DNA of 64,000 nucleotides from Candidatus Planktophila dulcis (GTDB taxonomy: Bacteria; Actinomycetota; Actinomycetes; Nanopelagicales; Nanopelagicaceae), in assembly GCF_002288225.1 (NCBI RefSeq), contig NZ_CP016777.1, positions 310,001-374,000 of the forward strand, given 5' to 3'. Position 1 is the stretch's first letter. Every line of letters starts with the position of its first letter. The translations under genes were made by a program, and so were the position numbers. The notes under the pieces were generated by a model. That model ran no database searches. It was not told where the DNA came from and saw only the letters and a program-made list of their open reading frames with translations. This document shows positions 19,337 to 29,187 of the stretch, in pieces.

Positions 19337-20605
19337 TTAAGAAATCTCACGATTTTTACGAATTTCCCGCTCTCGAACGGCAAATTCGTTCGTTTGGACG
19401 TCGTATTTCCACATTTTCGGCAAGAAAATTGCCAAAAATGCAACCACAACGACACACATCAACCCCCCGGAAGTTACCGAGATCGACAAGGTGGTAGCTG
19501 CGGCCATAGAAGCTGCGCGAAGTTGGCCAGCTAAGGGACCGACTGAATAGGAAAGTAATTCGATTCCGGCAAGACGTCCACGGAAGTGATCGGGGATGGT
19601 CTGGTTCCAAATATTTCCCCGGAAGAGGGCACTGACCATATCCGATGCTCCGGCAACGGTGAGAAAGAAAAGGACGAAGATCAGTGAGGTGCTCAGGCCA
19701 GCTGCTGCAATGGCAAGTCCCCATCCCATCGCAGCCAAGATGACGGCGCGACCGTGATAGCGGTAGGTGCGAGTCCACCCAGAAGTCAAAGTGACAATGA
19801 CAGATCCGACAGTGATGGCGGCATAGAACATTCCGAGGGCCCACGGTGCATTTAATTCATCGGCCCAGAAAGGATAGAGCGCCATCGGCATCGCAAGAGT
19901 CATCGCTGCAAGATCGATGATGTATGTACCCAATAAATCTTGTCTCTTCAATGCATATCTCACACCATCTAATAACGCTGACAGAGATGGCTTTTCGGCC
20001 TCCTTGGAACGAGGGATAGAGCGCACCCGTGCAAGGAAAAGTAGCGAGAGTACATAGGTTGCGATATCAACGACATATCCAGCGCTGACTGACATCGTTG
20101 AGAAGATAATGCCGCCGATAGTGGGTCCGACGATGACTCCCAACTGCCAGCGCAAACTTAAGAGAGCACTTGCTGCTGGTAAATCTTCATGGCTGACAAG
20201 TCGTGGCAACATCGCATCCATCGAAGGGCGCTGCAGACCATCGACTACGGCAAAGAGAGCTGCGACGAGATAGATGGCAAGGGTGGTGGGGCTGCCAAGA
20301 AGTGAATTGCCAAGGAGAACCAAGACCAAGATGAGGGCGCCGGCTTCAGTTGCCCAGACCATCTTCTTACGGTCAACAGAGTCTGCAAGGACACCGCCAT
20401 AGAGACCGAAGATGATCAGAGGCACAATCTCAACAACACCCAGAAGTCCTACTGCGAGGTAGGAACCGGTGAGCTCTTTGAGTTGAAAGGGCAGTGCAAC
20501 GTAGGTGATCATCGATCCGAAGTAGGAAATCAGCCCTGCAGTCCAGAGATTACGAAAATCTGGGTACTTCTTTAGGGGAGTCAGATCAATTGCAAAGTTA
20601 GCCAC
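19337..20605 (-). CDS. MFS transporter, EntS/MFS_3-like exporter
   Basis: A 422-residue membrane protein with about 12 helices and the motif A loop GGVLADSVDRKKMVWATE, as in the EntS/MFS_3 branch of exporters. Substrate is unknown. I place the start at the GTG at 20605 because TAGTCT ends 6 bases upstream of it; a TTG two codons earlier is in frame but lies inside that spacer. The -10 hexamer begins with the TAG stop codon of panB, so the promoter is embedded in the end of the upstream gene. Confidence 0.85.
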   Translation of the reverse strand: MANFAIDLTPLKKYPDFRNLWTAGLISYFGSMITYVALPFQLKELTGSYLAVGLLGVVEIVPLIIFGLYGGVLADSVDRKKMVWATEAGALILVLVLLGNSLLGSPTTLAIYLVAALFAVVDGLQRPSMDAMLPRLVSHEDLPAASALLSLRWQLGVIVGPTIGGIIFSTMSVSAGYVVDIATYVLSLLFLARVRSIPRSKEAEKPSLSALLDGVRYALKRQDLLGTYIIDLAAMTLAMPMALYPFWADELNAPWALGMFYAAITVGSVIVTLTSGWTRTYRYHGRAVILAAMGWGLAIAAAGLSTSLIFVLFFLTVAGASDMVSALFRGNIWNQTIPDHFRGRLAGIELLSYSVGPLAGQLRAASMAAATTLSISVTSGGLMCVVVVAFLAIFLPKMWKYDVQTNEFAVREREIRKNREIS

Positions 20606-20611
20606 CTGCAA

Positions 20612-20617
20612 AGACTA
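20612..20617 (-). promoter_or_regulatory. candidate -10 for MFS gene, overlapping the panB stop codon
   Basis: TAGTCT on the minus strand ends 6 bases before the GTG at 20605. Its first three bases are the panB stop codon. Confidence 0.45.
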
Positions 20618-21436
20618 GTGAAAGGTTTCCTTTTCGGAAGGAAATGCACCCGAACGAACCTCGAGAGCAAATTCCTGGGTTGCATCGAAGAGCTCTTTAC
20701 GCAGATTGCGATATGCCTTGGCAAGCTTGGGAGGATTGGCAGTTAGCCCTGCCATATCTGTCCAGACAAGTACTTGGGCATCGCACACACTTCCTGCACC
20801 GATTCCGATGGTGGGAATAGAAAGGGCGGCAGTAATGCGGGCGGCAAGTTCAGCTGGAACGAGTTCAAGAACGATGGCAAAGGCGCCAGCTTTTTCTAGG
20901 GCGAGGGCCGCATCGAAAATCACATCTGCATCATCTCTGCCCTGCACGCGATAGCCACCTAATTGGTGAAGAGATTGCGGGGTAAGGCCCAGATGGCCCA
21001 TGACGGGAATGCCAACGGATGTGAGCTTTTCAACGGTAGCAAGGTGAGCACCTTCTAACTTCACTCCCATCGCACCTGCCTCTTTAAAAAATCGTGTGGA
21101 GGTGGCAAGTGCAAGTTCTGCTGATGCTTCATAAGAACCAAAGGGAAGGTCTGCAATGACAAGGGCGCGGTTGGATCCTCGAACAACGGCGCGGGTCAGT
21201 GGGATTAAATCATCGACTGTGACAGGGATGGTGTTCTCTTCCCCGAGAAAATTATTGCCAGCGCTATCGCCCACAAGAAGGACGGGGATTCCTGCCTCAT
21301 CAAAGATCGATGCAGTCATCTGCTCATAGCTTGTGAGCATCGCCCATTTCTCACCGCGCTCTTTGGCAGCGCGCAGGTCAAGGATGGTGACGCGACGATG
21401 GGATGCACCGCCATAGAGGGTCGTTGATGTGCTCAT
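20615..21436 (-). CDS. panB: 3-methyl-2-oxobutanoate hydroxymethyltransferase
   Basis: Adds a hydroxymethyl group from methylene-tetrahydrofolate to 2-oxoisovalerate to make ketopantoate, the first committed step of pantothenate synthesis. The 273-residue protein shows the metal-site region LLVGDSAGNNFLG, the segment ADLPFGSYEAS, GVKLEGA, MGHLGLTPQS and GIGAGSVCDAQVLVWTDM. Length is normal. The start has GGAGAAG upstream, so this gene carries a conventional leader. It is divergent from nadE across 76 bp. Confidence 0.96.
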   Translation of the reverse strand: MSTSTTLYGGASHRRVTILDLRAAKERGEKWAMLTSYEQMTASIFDEAGIPVLLVGDSAGNNFLGEENTIPVTVDDLIPLTRAVVRGSNRALVIADLPFGSYEASAELALATSTRFFKEAGAMGVKLEGAHLATVEKLTSVGIPVMGHLGLTPQSLHQLGGYRVQGRDDADVIFDAALALEKAGAFAIVLELVPAELAARITAALSIPTIGIGAGSVCDAQVLVWTDMAGLTANPPKLAKAYRNLRKELFDATQEFALEVRSGAFPSEKETFH

Positions 21437-21500
21437 AATTTCTTCTCCTGCCTCGAAGCCTCATGCGAGGTCCCCGGGTCGACACCAATGCTACTCCCGA

Positions 21501-21506
21501 TACTCT
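21501..21506 (+). promoter_or_regulatory. candidate -10 for leaderless nadE mRNA
   Basis: TACTCT ends 6 bases before the ATG at 21513. Confidence 0.5.
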
Positions 21507-21512
21507 TGAACT

Positions 21513-23180
21513 ATGAAGTTGCGTTTGGCGCTCGCTCAGATAAACCCCACGGTCGGAGACCTTGCGGGTAATGCTGCGCTGATTACCCAATCAGTCGATC
21601 AGGCTGTTGCAGCCGGTGCCCATATCGCAATCTTTCCTGAGATGGTGCTGACCGGTTATCCGGTGGAGGATTTAGCGCTGCGCCCTTCTTTTCAGGTGGC
21701 AAGTAAGAGCGCACTTACAGCACTGGCCACACAATTAGATATGAGCATCGTCTCTATCGTGGGTTACTTAGACCAGGTCGATGGCAAGCCACAGAATATG
21801 GTCGCAGTCATTGCAGGTGGGCAAGTAAAGGCGCGTTATGCAAAGTGCCATCTGCCTAACTACGGCGTCTTTGATGAGTTCCGCAATTTTGTTGCAGGAG
21901 ATTCAACCCTTGTCGTGCGCATCCATGGCATCGATGTTGGCATCGCCATCTGTGAAGATCTCTGGATCGATGGGGGAATTACCGCGCAGCTGGCAGAGCG
22001 CACGCCAGGGCTCGTCATTGTTCCCAATGGATCTCCCTATGAGAGAGCCAAAGATGATGTGCGCCTTGCACTGGTTACCAAGCGCGCTCGCGAAGCGAAG
22101 GCTCCACTTGCCTATGTGAATATGACCGGTGGCCAAGATGATCTGGTCTTTGATGGCGACAGCATTGTTGTGAATTCTGATGGAGCCGTTATTGCTCGCG
22201 CTCCTCAATTTGAAGATGGTGTGATGATCGTTGATGTCGATGTTGCACCTGGGACATCAACTCCTGATGTCATTATCTCTGAAGATTCTGTGGAGATTGC
22301 AAAGCCTTCTATTCCTGGAATTGCTCATCGCCTTGGTGATGAAGAAGAGATGTGGAACGCCATTGTTGTGGGCCTTCGCGATTATGTGACTAAGAATGGC
22401 TTTACATCAGTCCTCGTTGGTTTATCTGGCGGCATTGATTCAGCTCTCGTTGCAGCACTTGCCATTGATGCATTGGGCCCCGATCGCGTGCACGGTGTTG
22501 CTATGCCAAGTAAGTATTCATCTGAGCATTCGATTGAAGATGCCCAATTGATGGCTGCAAATACCGGCCTTGGTTTTCGCATTATTGAGATCCAGAAGAT
22601 GGTCGATGCCTTCCTGAATGAGGTAGAGCTCACCGGACTTGCTGAAGAGAATGTGCAGGCACGTGTGCGAGGAACAACGCTGATGGGCCTTTCTAATCAA
22701 TTTGGCCATCTTGTTCTTGCCACAGGAAATAAATCAGAGCTCGCCTGCGGATACTCCACCCTCTATGGCGATGCTGTCGGTGGTTATGCACCGATTAAAG
22801 ATATTTATAAGACAGATGTGTGGGCACTTTCTCGTTGGCGCAATCAGGTGGCCGCGGATGCAGGTGAAGTGCCACCGATTCCTGAGCGCTCCATTACGAA
22901 GGAGCCCTCTGCTGAGCTGCGTCCTGACCAAAAGGATTCTGATTCACTTCCAGAATATGAAGTATTGGATAAAGTCTTAAAGGCCTATGTCGATGATGAT
23001 TTGGGACGCGATGCCCTTATTGCTGCAGGCTTTGATAAAGCACTTGTCATGCGAGTGATCTCAATGGTCGATAGGGCCGAATATAAGCGGCGCCAATATC
23101 CGCCTGGCACCAAGGTCTCCAAGCGTGCCTTCGGTAAGGATCGACGCCTGCCTATGACAAGTAAGTGGCGCGAACTCTAA
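21513..23180 (+). CDS. nadE: glutamine-dependent NAD+ synthase
   Basis: Makes NAD+ from deamido-NAD+, ATP and glutamine. The 555-residue protein has two domains. The N-terminal nitrilase-fold glutaminase has its triad at about Glu43 (FPEMVLTGYP), Lys111 (RYAKCHLPNYG) and Cys147 (ICEDLWIDGG). The C-terminal synthetase has the ATP-pyrophosphatase P-loop GLSGGIDSALVA and the later STLYGDAVGGYAPIKD segment. The glutamine-using form ties NAD synthesis to glutamine supply, and the next gene is a glutamine synthetase. Confidence 0.95.
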   Translation: MKLRLALAQINPTVGDLAGNAALITQSVDQAVAAGAHIAIFPEMVLTGYPVEDLALRPSFQVASKSALTALATQLDMSIVSIVGYLDQVDGKPQNMVAVIAGGQVKARYAKCHLPNYGVFDEFRNFVAGDSTLVVRIHGIDVGIAICEDLWIDGGITAQLAERTPGLVIVPNGSPYERAKDDVRLALVTKRAREAKAPLAYVNMTGGQDDLVFDGDSIVVNSDGAVIARAPQFEDGVMIVDVDVAPGTSTPDVIISEDSVEIAKPSIPGIAHRLGDEEEMWNAIVVGLRDYVTKNGFTSVLVGLSGGIDSALVAALAIDALGPDRVHGVAMPSKYSSEHSIEDAQLMAANTGLGFRIIEIQKMVDAFLNEVELTGLAEENVQARVRGTTLMGLSNQFGHLVLATGNKSELACGYSTLYGDAVGGYAPIKDIYKTDVWALSRWRNQVAADAGEVPPIPERSITKEPSAELRPDQKDSDSLPEYEVLDKVLKAYVDDDLGRDALIAAGFDKALVMRVISMVDRAEYKRRQYPPGTKVSKRAFGKDRRLPMTSKWREL

Positions 23181-23214
23181 TTTTGTAACACTGCCGTAAC
23201 TTCACTTTGGCACG

Positions 23215-24534
23215 ATGGGCCACATGTCCCCAAGTGAGAACATCAGCAAGCAGCAAGAGTTCGTCCTTCGCACTATCGAAGAGCGAGATATTCGTTTCAT
23301 TCGTCTGTGGTTTACCGACATTCTTGGAACGTTGAAATCTGTCGCTATCGCACCTGCTGAACTTGAAAATGCCTTTGAAGAAGGAATCGGTTTTGATGGT
23401 TCTGCGATTCAAGGATTTGCTCGCGAATTTGAATCCGATATGTTGGCAAAGCCAGATCCTGCAACATTTACTATCTTGCCTTGGCGCGCTGAAGCACAAG
23501 GTGCTGCGCGTATGTTCTGCGACATTACTCTGCCAAGCGGTGAAGCATCTCCTGCCGATTCGCGCAATGTTCTTCGTCGCACCTTAGAAAAGGCCGCCAA
23601 GATGGGATACACCTGTTACACCCATCCTGAAATTGAATTCTTCCTCTTTAAATCACAACCTGAAAAAGGTGTGGCACCTGTTCCCGTTGATCAAGGTGGC
23701 TACTTCGATCACACACCAGCTGTTGTGGGACATGACTTCCGTCGTCAGGCAATTACGCTGCTTGAGGCAATGGGTGTCTCTGTTGAATTTAGCCATCACG
23801 AAGGTGCCCCTGGCCAACAGGAGATTGATCTTCGTTATGCAGATGCCTTAAGCACTGCAGATAACATCATGACTTTCCGCCATGTGATTAAAGAAGTAGC
23901 TCTGAACCAAGGATTCTTTGCATCCTTTATGCCTAAGCCCTTTACTGATCATCCTGGCTCTGGAATGCACACTCACGTCTCACTCTTTGATGGTGAGAAG
24001 AATGCTTTCTATGACTCCAGTGCAGAGCTCAATCTTTCAACAGTGGGCCGCCAATTTATTGCCGGCATCTTGAAGCATGCTGCAGAAATTACAGCGGTGA
24101 CAAACCAATGGGTCAACTCTTATAAGCGCCTGCAAGGTGGGGGAGAAGCACCTTCGATTATCAACTGGGGCCACAATGATCGTGGAGCTCTTGTGAGAAT
24201 TCCTATGTATAAGCCAAAGAAAGAGAACTCAACACGTATTGAATTCCGCTCACCAGATTCAGCATGTAATCCATACCTTGCCTATGCGGTGATGTTAGCT
24301 GCAGGTCTTAAGGGAATTGAGAAGAAGTATGTGCTTGAGCCATCGACTGACACTCAACTACTTCCATCAAATCTTGAAGAGGCAATCCTTGTGATGGAGA
24401 AGAGTGAACTTGTGCGCGAGACGCTGGGTGAGCATGTATTTGATTACTTCCTTCGCAATAAGCGCTCTGAGTGGCAGGACTATCGCCGCCAGGTCAGCGC
24501 CTATGAATTAGATCGATATTTACCCGTCCTCTAA
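23215..24534 (+). CDS. glnA: glutamine synthetase, type I without adenylylation site (GlnA2-like)
   Basis: Ligates ammonia to glutamate using ATP. The 439-residue protein has the GS signatures GFDGSAIQGF, the metal and substrate region HPEIEFFLF, PGQQEIDLRYADAL, the HTHVSLF segment and the arginine-rich site RIPMYKPKKENSTRIEFRSPD. The usual adenylylation motif of GSI-beta enzymes (NLYDLPP-like) is missing; the matching segment reads DTQLLPSNLEEA. The shorter length and missing tyrosine resemble mycobacterial GlnA2. Control must therefore be by other means. Heliorhodopsin follows after 36 bp, and a heliorhodopsin-glutamine synthetase interaction has been reported in related actinobacteria. A second ATG lies three codons in. 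Confidence 0.94.
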   Translation: MGHMSPSENISKQQEFVLRTIEERDIRFIRLWFTDILGTLKSVAIAPAELENAFEEGIGFDGSAIQGFAREFESDMLAKPDPATFTILPWRAEAQGAARMFCDITLPSGEASPADSRNVLRRTLEKAAKMGYTCYTHPEIEFFLFKSQPEKGVAPVPVDQGGYFDHTPAVVGHDFRRQAITLLEAMGVSVEFSHHEGAPGQQEIDLRYADALSTADNIMTFRHVIKEVALNQGFFASFMPKPFTDHPGSGMHTHVSLFDGEKNAFYDSSAELNLSTVGRQFIAGILKHAAEITAVTNQWVNSYKRLQGGGEAPSIINWGHNDRGALVRIPMYKPKKENSTRIEFRSPDSACNPYLAYAVMLAAGLKGIEKKYVLEPSTDTQLLPSNLEEAILVMEKSELVRETLGEHVFDYFLRNKRSEWQDYRRQVSAYELDRYLPVL

Positions 24535-24558
24535 CAAGGATTTTGGCAAGGACTTCTG

Positions 24559-24564
24559 TAGCAT
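24559..24564 (+). promoter_or_regulatory. candidate -10 for leaderless heliorhodopsin mRNA
   Basis: TAGCAT ends 6 bases before the ATG at 24571, so heliorhodopsin may be transcribed on its own as well as with glnA. No good -35 is seen at 17 bp. Confidence 0.5.
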
Positions 24565-24570
24565 TTTGCT

Positions 24571-25338
24571 ATGGCTAAAGAGATAAACGCAGGATCAATT
24601 CGTCGCTACAACCTCATTGCAGGTTTCTTCCATCTTGTTCAAATGGCGGTAGTGCTTGTCCTTTCGAGTGACTTCACCTTGCCTATTGTTGCCCGTTACG
24701 CAGCAGGACCTCCAGGAAGTGATTTTGCAGAACCTGTCACACTTTTGAATGCACCCATCGGTCTGACTGTTGGGATATTTCTAGGACTTTCAGCTTTCTT
24801 CCATTTCTTAGTTGCAAGCCCACAATTCTTTAGCCGCTATAGCGCAGGCCTTGCAGCTCACCGCAACTACTTCCGTTGGGTTGAATACTCAATCTCTTCA
24901 TCAGTGATGATCGTTCTCATCGCTTTGATTACTGGTGTCTCTGATGTTGTTGCCATCATCTGTCTCTTTGGTGTGAATGCATCGATGATTCTCTTCGGCT
25001 GGCTTCAGGAAAAGTATGAGCAGCCAGGCAATGGTGGATGGCTTCCATTTATCTTTGGTTGCATCGCGGGCGCAGTTCCATGGATTGCACTCTTGTTCTA
25101 TGTCTTAGCTGTCGGAGGACCAGGCGATACGAAAGCACCAGCATTTGTCTATGGAATCATCTTCTCAATCTTTTTCTTCTTCAACACCTTTGCAATCGTG
25201 CAATATCTGCAATACAAGAAAGTCGGTAAGTGGTCTGACTATCTACGGGGAGAAAAGACTTACATCACGCTCTCTTTGGTTGCTAAATCTGCACTCGCAT
25301 GGCAGATCTTCTCGGGGACCTTGATTCCACCTCAATAA
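24571..25338 (+). CDS. heliorhodopsin
   Basis: A 255-residue seven-helix retinal protein of the heliorhodopsin family, close in sequence to the actinobacterial type protein 48C12. The retinal Schiff-base lysine is Lys239 in helix 7 (SLVAKSALAWQIFSGTL). The counter-ion position is Glu105 in helix 3 (FRWVEYSISSS). The active-site histidines are His21 and His78, and FGWLQEKYE forms the helix 4-5 region. Heliorhodopsins sit with the N-terminus inside the cell, have slow photocycles and are not known to pump protons. Position after glnA suggests a role in nitrogen metabolism, and retinal could come from the crtYcd-blh genes at 58297-59939. Signalling partner and output are not visible in sequence. 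Confidence 0.95.
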   Translation: MAKEINAGSIRRYNLIAGFFHLVQMAVVLVLSSDFTLPIVARYAAGPPGSDFAEPVTLLNAPIGLTVGIFLGLSAFFHFLVASPQFFSRYSAGLAAHRNYFRWVEYSISSSVMIVLIALITGVSDVVAIICLFGVNASMILFGWLQEKYEQPGNGGWLPFIFGCIAGAVPWIALLFYVLAVGGPGDTKAPAFVYGIIFSIFFFFNTFAIVQYLQYKKVGKWSDYLRGEKTYITLSLVAKSALAWQIFSGTLIPPQ

Positions 25339-25344
25339 GGCACC

Positions 25345-25374
25345 TTGATTAGATAAGCGCTCTCGCGCTATTCT
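25345..25374 (+). promoter_or_regulatory. leuA leader promoter (TTGATT, 18 bp, TATTCT)
   Basis: TTGATT at 25345 and TATTCT at 25369 are 18 bp apart and 9 bases before the leader-peptide ATG, predicting a transcript with almost no untranslated sequence before the peptide. Confidence 0.6.
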
Positions 25375-25383
25375 GTAGCCACT

Positions 25384-25428
25384 ATGAAGCTCCGCGGACT
25401 CCTCCTTATCCGCCGTAGCGAGGCCTAA
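25384..25428 (+). CDS. leuL: leucine-rich leader peptide of leuA
   Basis: A 14-codon reading frame, MKLRGLLLIRRSEA then TAA. Four of 14 residues are leucine, three in a row (codons CTC CTC CTT) and followed by Ile and two Arg. It starts just after a promoter and ends 78 bp before leuA. This is the form of a leucine-sensing attenuation peptide: scarce charged tRNA-Leu stalls the ribosome on the Leu run and changes folding of the RNA that follows. Leaders of this type before leuA are known in Actinobacteria. Confidence 0.82.
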   Translation: MKLRGLLLIRRSEA

Positions 25429-25498
25429 CAACCGGTCTCCTCGCTGCGGAGTTTGGTGTTGCCGGTAAACACCTTCGGTTAACCAAACAAATTAGGAG
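25390..25498 (+). promoter_or_regulatory. leuA attenuator: competing RNA hairpins before leuA
   Basis: Hairpin 1 pairs 25413-25423 with 25439-25449 (11 bp, one G-U). Hairpin 2 pairs GTTTGGT at 25451 with ACCAAAC at 25482, or in an alternative form GGTGTT at 25455 with AACACC at 25468. CTCCGC at 25390 in the peptide coding region can instead pair with GCGGAG at 25446. The CTCCT Leu codons are complementary to the leuA ribosome-binding site AGGAG at 25494. No T-run is present, so control of translation or Rho access is as likely as intrinsic termination. Confidence 0.6.
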
Positions 25499-25506
25499 CT
25501 AAGTAA

Positions 25507-27222
<1,716 letters not shown>

Positions 27223-27223
27223 C

Positions 27224-27229
27224 TATCGT
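27224..27229 (+). promoter_or_regulatory. candidate -10 for leaderless recO mRNA
   Basis: TATCGT ends 7 bases before the ATG at 27237 and lies immediately after the leuA stop. Confidence 0.4.
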
Positions 27230-27236
27230 ACGCAGT

Positions 27237-27983
27237 ATGTCTGCGCCCCGTTCATCGCTCTATCGCGATGAGGCCATCATCCTGCGCACGCAAAAGCTAG
27301 GCGAAGCCGATCGCATCATCACTCTGCTTACCAAAGATCATGGGCGTATCCGTGGTGTGGCAAAGGGAGTTCGTCGCACCATGTCTAAATTTGGTGCACG
27401 CCTTGAGCCAGGTAGCCATGTCGATATTCAGATGCACTCAGGTAAGACTTTTGACACGATCACACAGGTTGAAGCGATTATGAATTACGGTGAAGCACTC
27501 ACCGATGATTACCAGCGCTGGACGATTGCTCACGCCATCCTTGAAACTGCTGAGCGCTTTACACAACAAGAGGAAGAACCAGCTCCTCAAGAATTTCAGT
27601 TAGTAGTTGGCGGCATGAAGGCACTTGCAGAGAAGAGATTTGATTCATCCCTAATCCTTGATGCTTTTCTGCTGCGATCACTTTCCATCGGTGGATATGA
27701 ACCTTCGATGACTTCATGCTCTCGCTGTGAAAAGGCTGGTCCTCACCGTTACTTCTCTTTAGTTGGCGGCGGATCGGTCTGCATGGATTGCAGGCCATCA
27801 GCATCGGCGACTGCCTCAAGTGAAGCTCTTGAATTAATGCAGGCGCTACTTAAAGGCGATTGGGAGACGGCAGAGAAAAGCGAACATCGACATCGCCGAG
27901 AGGCTAGTGGTTTGGTAACTGCTTACCTACAATGGCACCTTGAACGCGGACTGCGAAGTTTGCCGATGGTCGAGAGGGCTTAG
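27237..27983 (+). CDS. recO: DNA repair protein RecO
   Basis: Recombination mediator that anneals single strands and loads RecA with RecR. The 248-residue protein has the N-terminal OB-fold (YRDEAIILRTQKLGEADRII), the characteristic LEPGSHVDIQMH segment and a four-cysteine zinc site CSRCEKAGPH...CMDC at about residues 161-182. The recO-uppS order, with only 11 bp between the genes, is the same as in mycobacteria. Confidence 0.93.
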   Translation: MSAPRSSLYRDEAIILRTQKLGEADRIITLLTKDHGRIRGVAKGVRRTMSKFGARLEPGSHVDIQMHSGKTFDTITQVEAIMNYGEALTDDYQRWTIAHAILETAERFTQQEEEPAPQEFQLVVGGMKALAEKRFDSSLILDAFLLRSLSIGGYEPSMTSCSRCEKAGPHRYFSLVGGGSVCMDCRPSASATASSEALELMQALLKGDWETAEKSEHRHRREASGLVTAYLQWHLERGLRSLPMVERA

Positions 27984-27994
27984 TTAGAACACTG

Positions 27995-28705
27995 ATGGCT
28001 AAGAAGATTGAGATTCCCCAACACATCGCAATTGTGATGGATGGCAATGGGCGTTGGGCTAAAGAGCGCGGGCTACCTCGCACAGCAGGTCATCAAGCTG
28101 GTGAAAAGGTTCTCTTCGATATCGTCGAAGCTGCTATTGATTTCGGTGTGAAGGAAATTAGCGCATATGCATTCTCCACAGAGAATTGGAAGCGCAGCCC
28201 TGAAGAGGTGAAGTTCTTGATGGGTTATAGCCGCGAGATGCTTCGCACCCGTCGTGATCGCCTCAATGAGATGGGCGTGAAGATCAATTGGTTGGGTCGC
28301 CCGCAGAAGCTATGGAAATCAGTGATCTCAGAGCTGGAAGAGGCGCAAGAGCTGACGAAGAGGAACAAGAAGCTCACTCTCAATATGTGTGTGAACTATG
28401 GGGGCCGTGCTGAGATTGTTGATGCAGCAGCTGAGCTGGCTCGCGATGTGAAGCGTGGCAAAGTAAAAGCAGATGCAATAACTGAGAAGACTTTAGAGAA
28501 GTACCTGTATTCACCCAAGATGCGCGATGTGGACATGTTCCTGCGATCATCAGGGGAACAGCGCACTAGCAACTTCTTGCCATGGCAATCTTCCTACGCT
28601 GAGTTCGTATTTATGGATGTTCTGTGGCCAGATATGACGCCAAAGTTATTGTGGAAAGCGATTGAGATTTATTCAGAGCGTGAGCGGAGATTCGGCTCAG
28701 CTTAA
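27995..28705 (+). CDS. uppS: isoprenyl (polyprenyl) diphosphate synthase, cis type
   Basis: Extends allylic diphosphates with cis isoprene units to make the lipid carrier for cell-wall synthesis. The 236-residue protein has the catalytic start MDGNGRWAKERGLPR, the ISAYAFSTENWKR segment and the C-terminal substrate site RSSGEQRTSNFLPWQSSYAE. Chain length (decaprenyl or undecaprenyl) cannot be fixed from sequence. It lies 11 bp after recO. Its stop overlaps the stop of convergent tspO by four bases (TTAA). Confidence 0.94.
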   Translation: MAKKIEIPQHIAIVMDGNGRWAKERGLPRTAGHQAGEKVLFDIVEAAIDFGVKEISAYAFSTENWKRSPEEVKFLMGYSREMLRTRRDRLNEMGVKINWLGRPQKLWKSVISELEEAQELTKRNKKLTLNMCVNYGGRAEIVDAAAELARDVKRGKVKADAITEKTLEKYLYSPKMRDVDMFLRSSGEQRTSNFLPWQSSYAEFVFMDVLWPDMTPKLLWKAIEIYSERERRFGSA

Positions 28706-29169
28706 TTATTGGCTGCGTAATTGGCGTTAAGCGCTGCTGCAGTGAAGATCCAGATTTGGTAGGGGATGAGCGCAATCCCAACTTTGATTGATTGCGTAAA
28801 TGTGATGGCGAGAAATGGAATCGTCAGAATCGCTGTTGTGAAAAGCGAGATGGTCGCACCTCGTAAATCGTGGACCTCATAAAACAGGTAAGACCAACGC
28901 AGAGCAATAATGACGCTAGTTGCAAAGAGAGTCACAGCGGAGGCAACAACTACTGGTGATGCTTTGCTAGCAATAACCCAGAGCGCGATTCCGATAACAA
29001 TGAAGTTATAAGGCCAGATCAGACCAAAGACGAAGCCAGGAGGCTGCCATGAAGGTTGGTTCAGAGATTGATACCAACCATCTTGCTTATTCCAATAGTT
29101 GGCGCCACCTGCATAGACAAGAACACATGCAATTCCTATGACAGCGCTGATGGTTCGCCAGAGACTCAT
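28702..29169 (-). CDS. tspO: TspO/MBR-family membrane protein
   Basis: A 155-residue five-helix membrane protein of the tryptophan-rich sensory family. The signature segment is LNQPSWQPPGFVFGLIWPYNF after the first helix; the later LRWSYLFY helix also matches. TspO proteins bind porphyrins and cholesterol-like ligands and act in oxygen, light or stress responses in several bacteria. The role here is not known. It follows the Zur-like gene on the minus strand by 18 bp, and GATAGT ends 6 bases before the ATG, so it may also have its own promoter. Confidence 0.88.
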   Translation of the reverse strand: MSLWRTISAVIGIACVLVYAGGANYWNKQDGWYQSLNQPSWQPPGFVFGLIWPYNFIVIGIALWVIASKASPVVVASAVTLFATSVIIALRWSYLFYEVHDLRGATISLFTTAILTIPFLAITFTQSIKVGIALIPYQIWIFTAAALNANYAANN

Positions 29170-29187
29170 GTCGTAACTATCTCACTC

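Noticed and set aside
19356-19844. 162-codon minus-strand frame inside the MFS gene
   Set aside because: It is a shifted frame of the MFS coding sequence, rich in His, Cys and Arg, with no ribosome-binding site.
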